The notes: generated by a model not told the origin, from the sequence alone. Shown: positions 1-7,787, counted from the first letter of the stretch. The stretch is DNA of 20,209 bases from an uncultured Clostridia bacterium (GCA_910579415.1 CAJTUY010000033.1:1-20209), one strand, 5' to 3'. Made by a program: numbers and translations.

Positions 1-334
1 GCTTGTTACAATTGTTGTACGCGGCGAATTAACTTCAGTTAAAGCGGCTGTTGACGCAGGCGTAGCGAGAGCGAAGCAGTGTGATTGTTTTAAGGCGTCA
101 CAGGTTATTGCAAGACCTCACAATGAGATTTTAAAATTCCTGCATCTTGATGAAGCGGACAAAACTCCGAATTCGGAAATAGCGGGAACACATGTAGGAG
201 CAGTAGCACCTAAACAAACGGCGGCTAAAACACCGTCCAAAACAGCAAAGACAACAAAAACGACTAAGACAGCATCGAAAACAGCATCAAAGGAGCCTGC
301 GGCAAAACGCGGACGTCCGAAGAAAACAAACTAA
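1..334 (+). CDS. BMC-domain hexameric shell protein with basic, AT-hook-like C-terminal tail (5' end missing)
   Basis: This is the 3' part of a gene entering from the left edge; the reading frame starts at base 2. The first ~50 residues are the end of a BMC fold (LVTIVVRGELTSVKAAVDAG, then ARPHNEI), closely matching the next protein downstream. BMC-H proteins form the hexagonal facets of bacterial microcompartments. After the fold comes a tail of about 55 residues, rich in Lys, Thr and Ala, with repeated KT(A/T)K-type units and a terminal KRGRPKK (bases 305-325) whose RGRP core looks like an AT-hook. Typical PduA/J proteins end shortly after the fold, so the tail is an extension. Some shell proteins such as EutK carry C-terminal nucleic-acid-binding domains, but a DNA or RNA role here is inference. 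The gene is followed 83 bp later by the second shell gene. Confidence 0.88.
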   Translation, partial: LVTIVVRGELTSVKAAVDAGVARAKQCDCFKASQVIARPHNEILKFLHLDEADKTPNSEIAGTHVGAVAPKQTAAKTPSKTAKTTKTTKTASKTASKEPAAKRGRPKKTN

Positions 335-417
335 ATCAGTTCTGATGCGTTAAATACGCTTTAGATATAAAAAAGTAAAAAAGGGCAAAGCCCAAGAAAA
401 AATAGGAGGAAAACAAA

Positions 418-693
418 ATGGCAGTAGAAGCATTAGGTATGGTAGAAACAAGAGGTCTTGTTGCAGCAATCGAAGCAGCAGATGCAATGGTTAAGGCAGC
501 AAATGTAACACTTATCGGTACTGAGAGAATTGGTTCAGGTCTTGTTACAGTAATGGTAAGAGGCGATGTTGGCGCAGTTCAGGCTGCAACAGACGCAGGT
601 GCAGCAGCAGGTTCAAGACTTGGTGAATTAGTATCTGTTCATGTAATTCCGCGTCCGCACAACGACGTAGAAAAGATTTTGCCTGCTGTTTAA
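418..693 (+). CDS. BMC-H microcompartment shell protein, PduA/PduJ type
   Basis: A 91-residue protein that is essentially a single BMC domain. It opens with MAVEALGMVETRGLVAAIEA and ends with the VIPRPHNDVEKILP region typical of PduA, PduJ and EutM. Six copies form a hexagonal tile with a central pore; it acts in the cytosolic protein shell. The start is set by a strong AGGAGG about 10 bases upstream. Its length and lack of extension make it the likely bulk facet protein, in contrast to the tailed shell protein just before it. A very stable hairpin follows the stop codon (722-770). Substrate or pore selectivity cannot be told from the sequence alone. Confidence 0.95.
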   Translation: MAVEALGMVETRGLVAAIEAADAMVKAANVTLIGTERIGSGLVTVMVRGDVGAVQAATDAGAAAGSRLGELVSVHVIPRPHNDVEKILPAV

Positions 694-721
694 TTCACAG
701 GCAGTACATACGAATGTACAA

Positions 722-770
722 AACTTATTCCTTTTGCGGGAGGTCAGACCTCCCGCAGTAAAGGGAATAC
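722..770 (+). other. Strong intercistronic hairpin between BMC-H and pduL
   Basis: The core is a perfect 10-bp stem, TGCGGGAGGT (735-744) against ACCTCCCGCA (748-757), with a CAG loop. Flanking CCTTT and AAAGG extend it, and AT-rich ends (TATTCC/GGAATA) extend it further. No T-run follows, so it is not a simple terminator. It may protect the 3' end of the abundant shell mRNA or reduce read-through to pduL. Confidence 0.7.
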
Positions 771-794
771 CTCAATTATCGGGAGGGAAAATGA

Positions 795-1433
795 ATGGAC
801 AACAATTTACAGGATTTAATTGTTAAAACAGTTGTAAATGTTTTGAAGCAAAAGGAAGACAGTAACGGTATTAAAGTAGGCGTGTCTGCAAGACACGTTC
901 ATTTGTCGCAGAAGGATTTGGAAACTTTATTCGGTAAGGGACATGAGCTTACTGTCAAGAAAATGCTTATGGGTGACCAGTTTGCAGCAGAAGAATGTGT
1001 GACTTTGGTAAGTCCGTCACTGCGTACTATTGAAGGAGTGCGTGTACTGGGTCCCGTAAGAAAAGAATCTCAGGTAGAGGTTTCAAGAACCGATACATTT
1101 AAGTTAAAGGTAAGTCCGCCTGTTCGTCCATCGGGTGAATTAAAGGGCAGCGCGCCTATGGCGCTTGTCGGTCCTAAGGGCAGTGTATTTTTGAATGAAT
1201 GCTGCATTATTGCGAACCGTCATATACATATGACTCCGGCTGATGCGGAGAAATACGGAATTAAGGATAATGACATTGTTGATGTTGAAATCCAGAATTC
1301 CAAGCCTACACGTTTTTATAATGTGCAGGTAAGAGTAAGGGAAGACTTTAATACGGAAATGCATATCGATACAGATGATGCAAATGCCTGTGCAATTAAA
1401 ACAGGCGACAGAGTTGTGATTTTAGAAAAATAG
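795..1433 (+). CDS. pduL: Phosphate propanoyltransferase PduL (microcompartment phosphotransacylase)
   Basis: PduL converts acyl-CoA and phosphate to acyl-phosphate and CoA, which recycles CoA inside the microcompartment. The 212-residue length is normal for the family. The two family motifs are present: SARHVHLS (His34 and His36) and NRHIHM (His143 and His145), the HxH pairs that help bind the zinc ions. Residues 3-20 (NNLQDLIVKTVVNVLKQ) form a predicted amphipathic helix followed by a short linker, the usual form of an encapsulation peptide. An ATG at 791 lies closer to the GGGAGGG site but is in another frame, so ATG 795 is used. The gene sits between shell genes, as in known microcompartment loci. 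Confidence 0.95.
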   Translation: MDNNLQDLIVKTVVNVLKQKEDSNGIKVGVSARHVHLSQKDLETLFGKGHELTVKKMLMGDQFAAEECVTLVSPSLRTIEGVRVLGPVRKESQVEVSRTDTFKLKVSPPVRPSGELKGSAPMALVGPKGSVFLNECCIIANRHIHMTPADAEKYGIKDNDIVDVEIQNSKPTRFYNVQVRVREDFNTEMHIDTDDANACAIKTGDRVVILEK

Positions 1434-1472
1434 ACCGGGTTATGTCATTGACATAACAGAAGGATTGATAAT

Positions 1473-1730
1473 ATGATTATTGGAAGAGTATATGGAAGCG
1501 TCGTTTCCACACATAAGCTTGAAAGTCTTGTAGGCTATAAGTTTATGCTTATACAATGTATTGAACATGGTACGCTTGTTGATAAATTTCTTGTTGCAGT
1601 GGACGGTGTCGGAGCCGGTATGGGCGAAGACGTTATTATAACAACAGGTTCAGGCGCGCGCAAGGCACTTGGCAATGATGAAGTGCCTGTTGATGCTGTA
1701 ATTGTGGGAATATTAGATGAGAAACAGTAG
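1473..1730 (+). CDS. EutN/CcmL-family microcompartment vertex protein
   Basis: An 85-residue protein with the EutN/CcmL/PduN pattern: MIIGRVYGSVVSTHKLESLVGYKF at the start (an OB-like beta barrel), then VDGVGAGMGEDVIITTGSGAR and a C-terminal DAVIVGILD. Pentamers of this family cap the vertices of the polyhedral shell. It starts 39 bp after pduL and ends 14 bp before the RnfC-like gene, whose ribosome binding site (GGAGGA) overlaps its stop region. This indicates a single operon. Confidence 0.94.
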   Translation: MIIGRVYGSVVSTHKLESLVGYKFMLIQCIEHGTLVDKFLVAVDGVGAGMGEDVIITTGSGARKALGNDEVPVDAVIVGILDEKQ

Positions 1731-1744
1731 GAGGAAGACTCAAC

Positions 1745-3079
1745 ATGACATTTGACGAACTTCAGAAGATTGTATATGATGCAGGTATTGTCGGCGCAGG
1801 CGGCGCAGGCTTTCCTACGCACAGAAAATTTTCTGATAAGGTAAAACAAATTATTGTAAATGCGGCTGAATGTGAACCGCTGATGATGGTTGACCATCAT
1901 CTTTTGGAGCATCATTTACAGGCGCTTGTTGACACGCTTAATATTCTTATTGACGTGATGGGGGCAGATGAAGCGATTATCGGAATTAAGGGCAAGAATA
2001 TGCACCTTCTGGATGACAAGATTGTTGCTTCACTTGCGGGTACTAAAGTAAAAATCAAGGAAATTCCTGATATTTACCCTGCCGGCGATGAAGTCGTACT
2101 TACATATGAAACAACAGGTAAAATTATACCTGAAGGCGCAATTCCGGTTATGGTAGGTGTAATGGTTATTAACGTGGAAACTGTTTATAATATTCATTGT
2201 GCCGTTACAAAGGGTGAGCCTGTAACACAAAAGTATATAACAATCGGCGGTGACACCAAAGAGGATATTACAATTAAAGCTCCTGTCGGAATGAAAATAA
2301 AAGAACTTCTTGAAGCGGCAGGTTATGGTGATTTAACCGATAAAGCAGTTATAAACGGCGGTCCTATGATGGGTAAGCTGGTTGATATTGAAAATGATGT
2401 TGTTACAAAAACAACAAAGGGACTTCTTATATTCCCGGAAATGCATTCAATTATTCAGCGTAAGAAAAGACCTATGTCCATGACCTTAAAACGCGCGTCG
2501 GCAGCTTGCTGTAACTGTACAATGTGCAGTGACATGTGTCCGAGAAACCTTTTAGGTTATGATATTCAGGTACATAAAACAGTACGCGCCGCTTCACATA
2601 GTGAAGTTAATGACACCGAAAGCTTTTTACAGTCCGCGCTTTGCTGCGGCTGTGGTGTATGTACAGTAATAGGATGTCAGCAGATGCTTGACCCCCAGGC
2701 TATTTCAATGGAGGTTAAGGGACAGTTGGGACGTCAGGGATTAAGACGTCAAAATAATAAAGCGCCTGAAAAGGTACGTGAAGAAAGAGCTTCAAGACTC
2801 GTTTCTTCATCTGTTCTTATTGACAGACTCGGTATCAGAAAATATGTAAAGCCGAGCGTTGAAAGAAAATATATGGACTTTAAACCTAACAAGGTGTATA
2901 TAGAATTAAAACAGCATGTCGGCAAACCTGCTTCGGCTACGGTTAAAGTGGGCGCAAAAGTTAAAGCAGGTGATGTGGTAGCTCAGACAGCATATGAGGA
3001 TTTAGGTACCACTATGCATGCCAGTATTAACGGCAAGATTGCAGAAATAACAGACAGATTTGTTGTTATTGAAAGATAA
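1745..3079 (+). CDS. PduS/RnfC-like flavo-iron-sulfur electron-transfer protein of the microcompartment
   Basis: A 444-residue protein of the RnfC/PduS family. An N-terminal glycine-rich GIVGAGGAGFPTHRK segment (residues 15-29) and NAAECEP (39-45) mark the NADH/FMN-binding domain, and an SLBB-like region follows. Two Fe-S sites are visible: Cys255/258/261/265 followed by Pro (CxxCxxCxxxCP), and Cys300/303/306/311. A lipoyl/RnfC-like beta domain ends the protein. PduS is a cobalamin reductase in B12-dependent microcompartments, but homologues also occur in B12-independent glycyl-radical loci, where they probably move electrons through the shell to regenerate NAD+. The PduT-like shell protein follows directly, consistent with a PduS-PduT partnership. 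Whether cobalamin is involved here cannot be decided from this window. Confidence 0.92.
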   Translation: MTFDELQKIVYDAGIVGAGGAGFPTHRKFSDKVKQIIVNAAECEPLMMVDHHLLEHHLQALVDTLNILIDVMGADEAIIGIKGKNMHLLDDKIVASLAGTKVKIKEIPDIYPAGDEVVLTYETTGKIIPEGAIPVMVGVMVINVETVYNIHCAVTKGEPVTQKYITIGGDTKEDITIKAPVGMKIKELLEAAGYGDLTDKAVINGGPMMGKLVDIENDVVTKTTKGLLIFPEMHSIIQRKKRPMSMTLKRASAACCNCTMCSDMCPRNLLGYDIQVHKTVRAASHSEVNDTESFLQSALCCGCGVCTVIGCQQMLDPQAISMEVKGQLGRQGLRRQNNKAPEKVREERASRLVSSSVLIDRLGIRKYVKPSVERKYMDFKPNKVYIELKQHVGKPASATVKVGAKVKAGDVVAQTAYEDLGTTMHASINGKIAEITDRFVVIER

Positions 3080-3124
3080 GCTATAAAGATGCTGTATTCC
3101 ATATAGAAAGGAACGATAAAAAGT

Positions 3125-3670
3125 ATGAAGTCAATAGGATTAGTTGAAGTTAAAAACGTTTCAAAAGGCGTTGTTGTAACTGATGAAATGCTAAAAAGCG
3201 CAGGTGTTACGCTTATCAGTTCGGGTTCTGTATGTCCCGGTAAATTTGTTACGATAGTAGGCGGTGAACTCAGCGCTATACATGCGGCGGTTGACCGTGC
3301 GGAAATGGTAGCGGAGGACGCGCTTATAGATAAATTTGTAATAGGTAATCTTGGTGACAATGTTTATGAAGCTGTTTGCGGAACGGCAGATGTAAAAGAA
3401 AAGAAAGCTTTCGGCATCGTTGAAACTTTTACTGCTGCAAGTGCAATTGAAGCAGCGGATGCGGCTGTTAAGTCGGGCGATATTGAACTTATTGAAGTTC
3501 GTGTGGCACGCGGTATGGCAGGCAAATGCTTCGTTTCGATGACAGGCGATGTTGCCGACGTTAAGGCAGGTGTTGAAGCAGGAGCAAGAATTGCTTCGGA
3601 ACAGGGTGTTCTGATTAACACTGAGGTTATTGCAAATCCACATCCCGAATTATGGGAAGCGGTATTATAA
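3125..3670 (+). CDS. Tandem BMC-domain (BMC-T) shell protein, PduT-like with Fe-S cysteine
   Basis: A 181-residue protein with two BMC domains, about residues 1-85 and 97-181; the second opens with AFGIVETFTAASAIEAADA. BMC-T proteins form pseudohexameric trimers. The segment SGSVCPGKF places Cys37 where PduT has the cysteine that ligates a [4Fe-4S] cluster at the central pore of the trimer, so an electron relay across the shell is likely. The gene follows the RnfC/PduS-like gene by 45 bp and is the last in the operon; a strong terminator lies 15 bp after its stop. The start follows AAGGA by about 10 bases. Confidence 0.93.
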   Translation: MKSIGLVEVKNVSKGVVVTDEMLKSAGVTLISSGSVCPGKFVTIVGGELSAIHAAVDRAEMVAEDALIDKFVIGNLGDNVYEAVCGTADVKEKKAFGIVETFTAASAIEAADAAVKSGDIELIEVRVARGMAGKCFVSMTGDVADVKAGVEAGARIASEQGVLINTEVIANPHPELWEAVL

Positions 3671-3684
3671 TTTGTTTTTAAGAT

Positions 3685-3710
3685 GAGACTGCATAAAGCA
3701 GTCTCTTTTT
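3685..3710 (+). terminator. Intrinsic terminator of the microcompartment operon
   Basis: GAGACTGC (3685-3692), a 5-base loop, and GCAGTCTC (3698-3705) form a perfect 8-bp stem followed by five T. It directly follows the BMC-T gene and marks the operon's end. Confidence 0.92.
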
Positions 3711-3723
3711 GATTCGGGATAAG

Positions 3724-3753
3724 TTGACAGATTTTACAGACATATGATATAAT
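3724..3753 (+). promoter_or_regulatory. Consensus sigma-A promoter for the LRR leader RNA
   Basis: TTGACA (3724-3729) and TATAAT (3748-3753) are both perfect hexamers with an 18-base spacer. Transcription should begin near 3760, exactly where the first arm of the structured leader starts. Confidence 0.88.
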
Positions 3754-3758
3754 ATAGA

Positions 3759-3953
3759 TACCACATTTTTCACAATTGAATATTTTTTATATATCGTTTT
3801 ATCCTAAAGGTTGTGTTTTGTTAAAAATGCAGGCTTTATAATTGAAATGCTTTTTTGGATGAAATGATTTAGTATTCAATGTGAAATGTGTGGTAACATT
3901 AAATCTAAGCCGCGTTTTTATGCGTGGTATAGATTTTATACCACGCATTTTTT
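3759..3953 (+). ncRNA. Structured leader RNA or independent small RNA ahead of the LRR gene, ending in an intrinsic terminator
   Basis: The predicted transcript starts with an arm (3759-3782) that pairs with 3873-3895 over about 21 base pairs, broken by a 2-nt mismatch and one bulge. Inside it CGTTTTATCC (3795-3804) pairs with GGATGAAATG (3857-3866) over 10 pairs including G-U, which folds only as the + strand RNA. A 12-bp perfect terminator follows (3920-3931 with 3937-3948, then T5). A second hairpin, AAATCTA (3901-3907) with TAGATTT (3930-3936) plus CCGCG/CGTGG, uses the same bases as the terminator's 5' arm and so excludes it. This is the layout of an attenuator or riboswitch, but I recognise no known class. 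A free ~190-nt RNA is the alternative. Confidence 0.55.
3920..3953 (+). terminator. Intrinsic terminator inside the LRR gene leader
   Basis: ATGCGTGGTATA (3920-3931), loop GATTT, TATACCACGCAT (3937-3948), then five T. It lies about 40 bases before the LRR start codon, so it either ends a small RNA or controls read-through into the gene. Confidence 0.85.
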
Positions 3954-3992
3954 GATACGTGGAAAGATTGAATTTTACGGAGGTACAAAAGG

Positions 3993-5639
3993 ATGAAAAA
4001 ATCAATTTTAGGAGTAATATTGACGCTGTGTATAATTACGGCATTTTTTCAGTGTGTTGCAGGAGCAGAAATTATTGACAGCGGTAATTGCGGCAGTCGT
4101 GGGAGTAATGTTAGCTGGACTCTTGATGATGAGGGTACGCTTACCATAAGCGGTACTGGAGAAATAGCTGATAATTATACTGATTGGGATTTTTCGGAAG
4201 TTAAAAAGCTTGTAGTTGAAAATGGCATTACACGTATTGGAAACTCCGCATTTGGAATATGCAGAAATTTAACAGATGTATCGCTTCCCGATAGCATTAT
4301 AAGTATCGGTGAATGGGCATTCAGTGAGTGCCGTACGTTGACAAGCATTATAATTCCTAACAGTGTTACAGATATAGGAATAGGTGCGTTTGAGCATTGC
4401 CATGAATTAGCAAATGTTACAATTTCAGAAAATCTTAATAGTCTATCGAAAGGAATATTTAGTGATTGCAGAAGCTTAACTAATATTCAAATACCGGAAA
4501 AGATTGAAAGTATTGACGAGACGGCATTTTATAATTGTAAAGCATTAACTGATATAGAAGTACACCCCAACAATTCAAATTATTGTTCAGAGAATGGTAT
4601 TTTGTTTAATAAAAATAAAACAAAGCTTCTTATATATCCTATCTGTAAATCACATGTAGAATATGTTATTCCCGAAGGTGTGACAGAGCTTGGAAAATTT
4701 GCATTTTATAATTGTACCGCACTTACGGATATAACTATTCCCAGTAGTATGACAAGTCTTAAAGGATTGTCGTTGAATAGCTGTACTGCTTTAACAAATA
4801 TAATAACTAGTAACGATAATCCACAATATAGTTCTAATGATGGTGTGTTATTTAATAAAAGCGGAACAGTTTTAATTAAATATCCGTCCGGAAAACAAGA
4901 TGAGGAATATATTATTCCCGAAGGTGTGACGGATATTGACAGCGATGCATTCAACGGCAGTCAAATTTTAAAGACAGTAAAAATTCCGGATAGTATGAAA
5001 GTTATTGGAGATAATGCGTTTTGTGATTGTAGAAAATTAAGTGATATAAATTTTCCAAATGGAGTTGAGACTATTGGTTATCATGCATTTGAGAATTGTA
5101 ATCGCTTGACAAGCATTATAATTCCCAATAGTGTTACGAGTATTGGACATTTTGCTTTTGCTGACTGCGATAGTTTAAAAAGTATAGTTCTTTCTGATAA
5201 TATAACAAATATTAAAGCAAAAACATTTCAATACTGTGTTAGTCTGACAGAGATAACTATTCCAAAGAGTGTAACGAGCATTGAAAACAATGCTTTTTAT
5301 AGGTGTGACGCAATGACAGATATATATTATTCGGGAACAACAGATGATTGGGGAAAAATATCTGTGAATACCGGCAATAACACTATTGAGAATGCGAAGC
5401 TGCATTGTATTTATCCCAAATTTAAAATAACAGAAAATAAAATAATTCAAAACATCTCGGATTTTAGCGGTTCGGCAACTGTTATTATTGCGCATTTTCA
5501 GGACGGTGTTTTAGAGCGTATTACATATGAGACAATTTATCTGGAAGCAAGTCAGGAATTTTCATTATCCGATGTTGAAAGCGGAGATAAAGTTTTTGTG
5601 TGGAACAGCATAGAAGGTATGATGCCATTAACAGAGTAA
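3993..5639 (+). CDS. Secreted leucine-rich-repeat (BspA-like, LRR_5) surface protein
   Basis: A 548-residue protein with an N-terminal signal peptide (MKKSILGVILTLCIITAFF, cleavage likely near CVAGA-E). After a short N-terminal segment (SWTLDDEGTLTISGTGEI) come many repeats of about 23 residues of the form IPNSVTSIGxxAFxxCxxLTS, the LRR_5/BspA type found on surface proteins of gut and oral bacteria. Two insertions with Y(C/S)SxxGxLFNKxxTxLIxYP (about residues 205 and 285) are typical of this family. No sortase motif or C-terminal membrane anchor is seen, so it is secreted or held non-covalently. Binding partners are unknown; adhesion is a family-level guess. The start follows GGAGG by about 12 bases. 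Expression probably depends on read-through of the leader terminator. Confidence 0.92.
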   Translation: MKKSILGVILTLCIITAFFQCVAGAEIIDSGNCGSRGSNVSWTLDDEGTLTISGTGEIADNYTDWDFSEVKKLVVENGITRIGNSAFGICRNLTDVSLPDSIISIGEWAFSECRTLTSIIIPNSVTDIGIGAFEHCHELANVTISENLNSLSKGIFSDCRSLTNIQIPEKIESIDETAFYNCKALTDIEVHPNNSNYCSENGILFNKNKTKLLIYPICKSHVEYVIPEGVTELGKFAFYNCTALTDITIPSSMTSLKGLSLNSCTALTNIITSNDNPQYSSNDGVLFNKSGTVLIKYPSGKQDEEYIIPEGVTDIDSDAFNGSQILKTVKIPDSMKVIGDNAFCDCRKLSDINFPNGVETIGYHAFENCNRLTSIIIPNSVTSIGHFAFADCDSLKSIVLSDNITNIKAKTFQYCVSLTEITIPKSVTSIENNAFYRCDAMTDIYYSGTTDDWGKISVNTGNNTIENAKLHCIYPKFKITENKIIQNISDFSGSATVIIAHFQDGVLERITYETIYLEASQEFSLSDVESGDKVFVWNSIEGMMPLTE

Positions 5640-5643
5640 GAAC

Positions 5644-5672
5644 AAAAAACAGCAGCAACGCTGCTGTTTTTT
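5644..5672. terminator. Bidirectional terminator between the LRR gene and cardiolipin synthase
   Basis: AAAAAACAGCAGC, loop AAC, GCTGCTGTTTTTT: a perfect 13-bp inverted repeat with A-run and T-run, serving the converging genes on both sides. Confidence 0.93.
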
Positions 5673-5678
5673 ATTTCC

Positions 5679-7211
5679 CTACATTAACGGAGCTACAAGA
5701 CGTATAACATGTCCTAGTATACGTGTGTGAAGTTTGAATTTTTTTAAATCAGGAATAGTTATTTCTTGTGATTGGTCAAGCGTATCCTTAAAATCAGCCT
5801 CAATATCCAATATTGCAGGTACATTTTCCATATATGCCGCACATTCATAATGCAGGTACAGACTTCTGTAATCATGGTTAATTGTACCGACAATTGCTTT
5901 AGTACCGTCACTTACTGACATCTTTGCATGAATAAAGCCTTTTGTATACTCATAAATCTTAATGCCTGCCTCAAGCAACTCCCTGTAATACGTACGCGCA
6001 AGATAGAACGCGTATTTTTTATCGGGGATATGCGGCATGATTACTCTTACATCAACACCGCGCTGCGCGGCGAATTTCATACTCTCGTACATTTCATCGT
6101 CAATCACAAGATATGGTGTCATTATGTATACATAATCAGCTGCATTGTTTAGATTATGAATATATGCGCGTTTACCTATATATACACTGTCTGTCGGAGT
6201 ATCTCCGAATGGTATGACAAAACCCGTTTCGCCTGTGCGGTATTTCAGCGACTCTCTTATATATTCACCGCCGTCTTCAGGGGTTTCGGCATTGATATTC
6301 CACATATCCAGAAACAATCCGGTAAACCCTGCAACTGCTGTGCCTGTAAGCTTATAGCCTGTGTCCTTCCAATGCCCGAAGCGTTTCTTTTCGTTGATAT
6401 ATTCATCAGCAAGATTGATACCGCCGTTAAAAGCAATCATTCCGTCTACTACAATAATTTTTCTGTGGTCGCGGTTATTCTGATGTGTTGAAAACAGCGG
6501 CATAAGCGGCGAAAATACATGACATTTTATGCCGTAGGCACGTATTTCCTCGTCAAAATGACGCGGAATAGTAGTAAGACAGCCCATTGCATCATACATC
6601 AGCCGAACCTCGACACCTTCGTTAACCTTTTGCTTCAGAATATCAAAAACCTCGTTCCACATGCGATCGGCGGAATTGATAATAAAAAATTCCATAAATA
6701 TAAACTTCTTAGCTTTTAAAAGCTCTTTTTTTATATCCTCAAACATACTGTCACCGAGCGGATAATATTTAACAGAAGTATTTGAAAATGCAGGCGAACC
6801 TCCGTAACGTGACAAATATCTGGCAAAAGACCCTTCGCTTTTTCCGATAAGCTCAATTTCCTTTATAACATTTTCGTCCTGAACAAGATATTTTCTGTTG
6901 ATTTTCATTGCCGCCGAGTAGTCATCACCAAGACGGTGCGCAACTCCGCTGATACGCGTAAATATATAAAACAGTGCGCCGAATATCGGGATAATCGCAA
7001 TAATCAAAACCCATGTAAGCTTAAAAGTAGCTTCTCCGGTACGGTTTATTTCATATATAATCAGCACTGCTGAAATAATCGCTGAACCGACAAACGGAAG
7101 CCTTGTATAATCCGACAGCTTGAACATAAAAACAAACACAACTATCTGCACAATCAGCATTAAAAAAGCAAAGAATTTATTTGAATAAAGAAGTCTGTTA
7201 AGCTTTTTCAT
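5679..7211 (-). CDS. cls: Cardiolipin synthase (phospholipase D superfamily)
   Basis: A 510-residue membrane enzyme that condenses two phosphatidylglycerols into cardiolipin and glycerol. Two N-terminal hydrophobic stretches (about residues 12-30 and 38-55) and a third near 65-85 form the membrane region. Both catalytic HKD motifs are intact: HRKIIVVD followed by GxxxFNGG, and HAKMSVSD followed by GTINHDYRSLYLHYE. The length is typical of clostridial Cls. Its start codon overlaps the end of the DUF5662 gene by 14 bp, so the two are cotranscribed. Nothing appears missing or broken. Confidence 0.95.
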   Translation of the reverse strand: MKKLNRLLYSNKFFAFLMLIVQIVVFVFMFKLSDYTRLPFVGSAIISAVLIIYEINRTGEATFKLTWVLIIAIIPIFGALFYIFTRISGVAHRLGDDYSAAMKINRKYLVQDENVIKEIELIGKSEGSFARYLSRYGGSPAFSNTSVKYYPLGDSMFEDIKKELLKAKKFIFMEFFIINSADRMWNEVFDILKQKVNEGVEVRLMYDAMGCLTTIPRHFDEEIRAYGIKCHVFSPLMPLFSTHQNNRDHRKIIVVDGMIAFNGGINLADEYINEKKRFGHWKDTGYKLTGTAVAGFTGLFLDMWNINAETPEDGGEYIRESLKYRTGETGFVIPFGDTPTDSVYIGKRAYIHNLNNAADYVYIMTPYLVIDDEMYESMKFAAQRGVDVRVIMPHIPDKKYAFYLARTYYRELLEAGIKIYEYTKGFIHAKMSVSDGTKAIVGTINHDYRSLYLHYECAAYMENVPAILDIEADFKDTLDQSQEITIPDLKKFKLHTRILGHVIRLVAPLM

Positions 7212-7752
7212 AGCCGTCCTCCTTCGGTAGTGTTTTCAGTGATTTTATATATGCAAAAGTTTTATCTTCGCCCTCGCGCTGTAACATCGTAAGCCATTCC
7301 TCAAGCAGACGCGCTGTATTAGGGTGCATGCTGTTTTTCGCATTGCCGTGAATAAAGTAATCAATGGGATTATTGTCAGTATATTTACTGCCGAGATATA
7401 TTTTACCTGCCGCAACACGGTCACAAAACATTTCTTTAACGTATCTGAGAGGCATCTCAACAGGTTCGGCGCGGTGTGTTACAATATTATAATCAACCCA
7501 GTATTCAAAATGATGTCTGTTTCTGCCCTTATGGTGAAGCCACGCATTAGAATATCCCTGCGCCCTGCGTTCTGCCTCAGTAGGACTTCTGTCACCGAGA
7601 TAATATTTCGCGCCTGAAAAAAATTCTGATGGACTGTATTTAGACAGGTCATGACATAAACCCTGCCATAAAATTCCGCACTTGAAGCAATGGCGGATAA
7701 CTTTATGTCTGTGTTTGGTTATAGTAGAAAAATGTTTTAGTATATGCCACAT
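7198..7752 (-). CDS. DUF5662 family protein
   Basis: A 184-residue protein that I place in the DUF5662 family, of unknown function. It is rich in His, Cys and aromatic residues. The segment GLCHDLSKYSPSEF (His34-Asp35) resembles an HD-type metal site, followed by WLHHKGRNRHHFEYW around residues 70-85, so metal binding is plausible. No signal peptide or membrane segment is visible. It is the first gene of a two-gene unit with cls, with its own promoter (7788-7816). The start follows AGAGGG by about 11 bases. A link to phospholipid metabolism rests only on position. Confidence 0.8.
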   Translation of the reverse strand: MWHILKHFSTITKHRHKVIRHCFKCGILWQGLCHDLSKYSPSEFFSGAKYYLGDRSPTEAERRAQGYSNAWLHHKGRNRHHFEYWVDYNIVTHRAEPVEMPLRYVKEMFCDRVAAGKIYLGSKYTDNNPIDYFIHGNAKNSMHPNTARLLEEWLTMLQREGEDKTFAYIKSLKTLPKEDGYEKA

Positions 7753-7787
7753 TATGTACGCGCCCTCTTATTTCTTAAATTAAAGTA

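Noticed and set aside
1535..1915. 126-residue - strand ORF across the eutN/rnfC junction
   Set aside because: It lies antisense to two well-supported genes and shows no family features.
3191..3643. 150-residue - strand ORF within the BMC-T gene
   Set aside because: It is fully antisense to a clear BMC-T gene and its composition is that of a shadow frame.
3759..3895. A small transposable element (MITE) with terminal inverted repeats
   Set aside because: The repeat starts exactly at the predicted transcription start, inner stems use G-U pairs that need a specific RNA strand, and no target duplication is seen. An RNA structure explains it better.
3890..3936. T-box leader, because of GTGGTA and CCGCG fragments
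   Set aside because: The T-box GGTGGNACCGCG sequence is not continuous, no specifier stem was found, and the downstream gene is a surface protein rather than an aminoacyl-tRNA or amino-acid gene.
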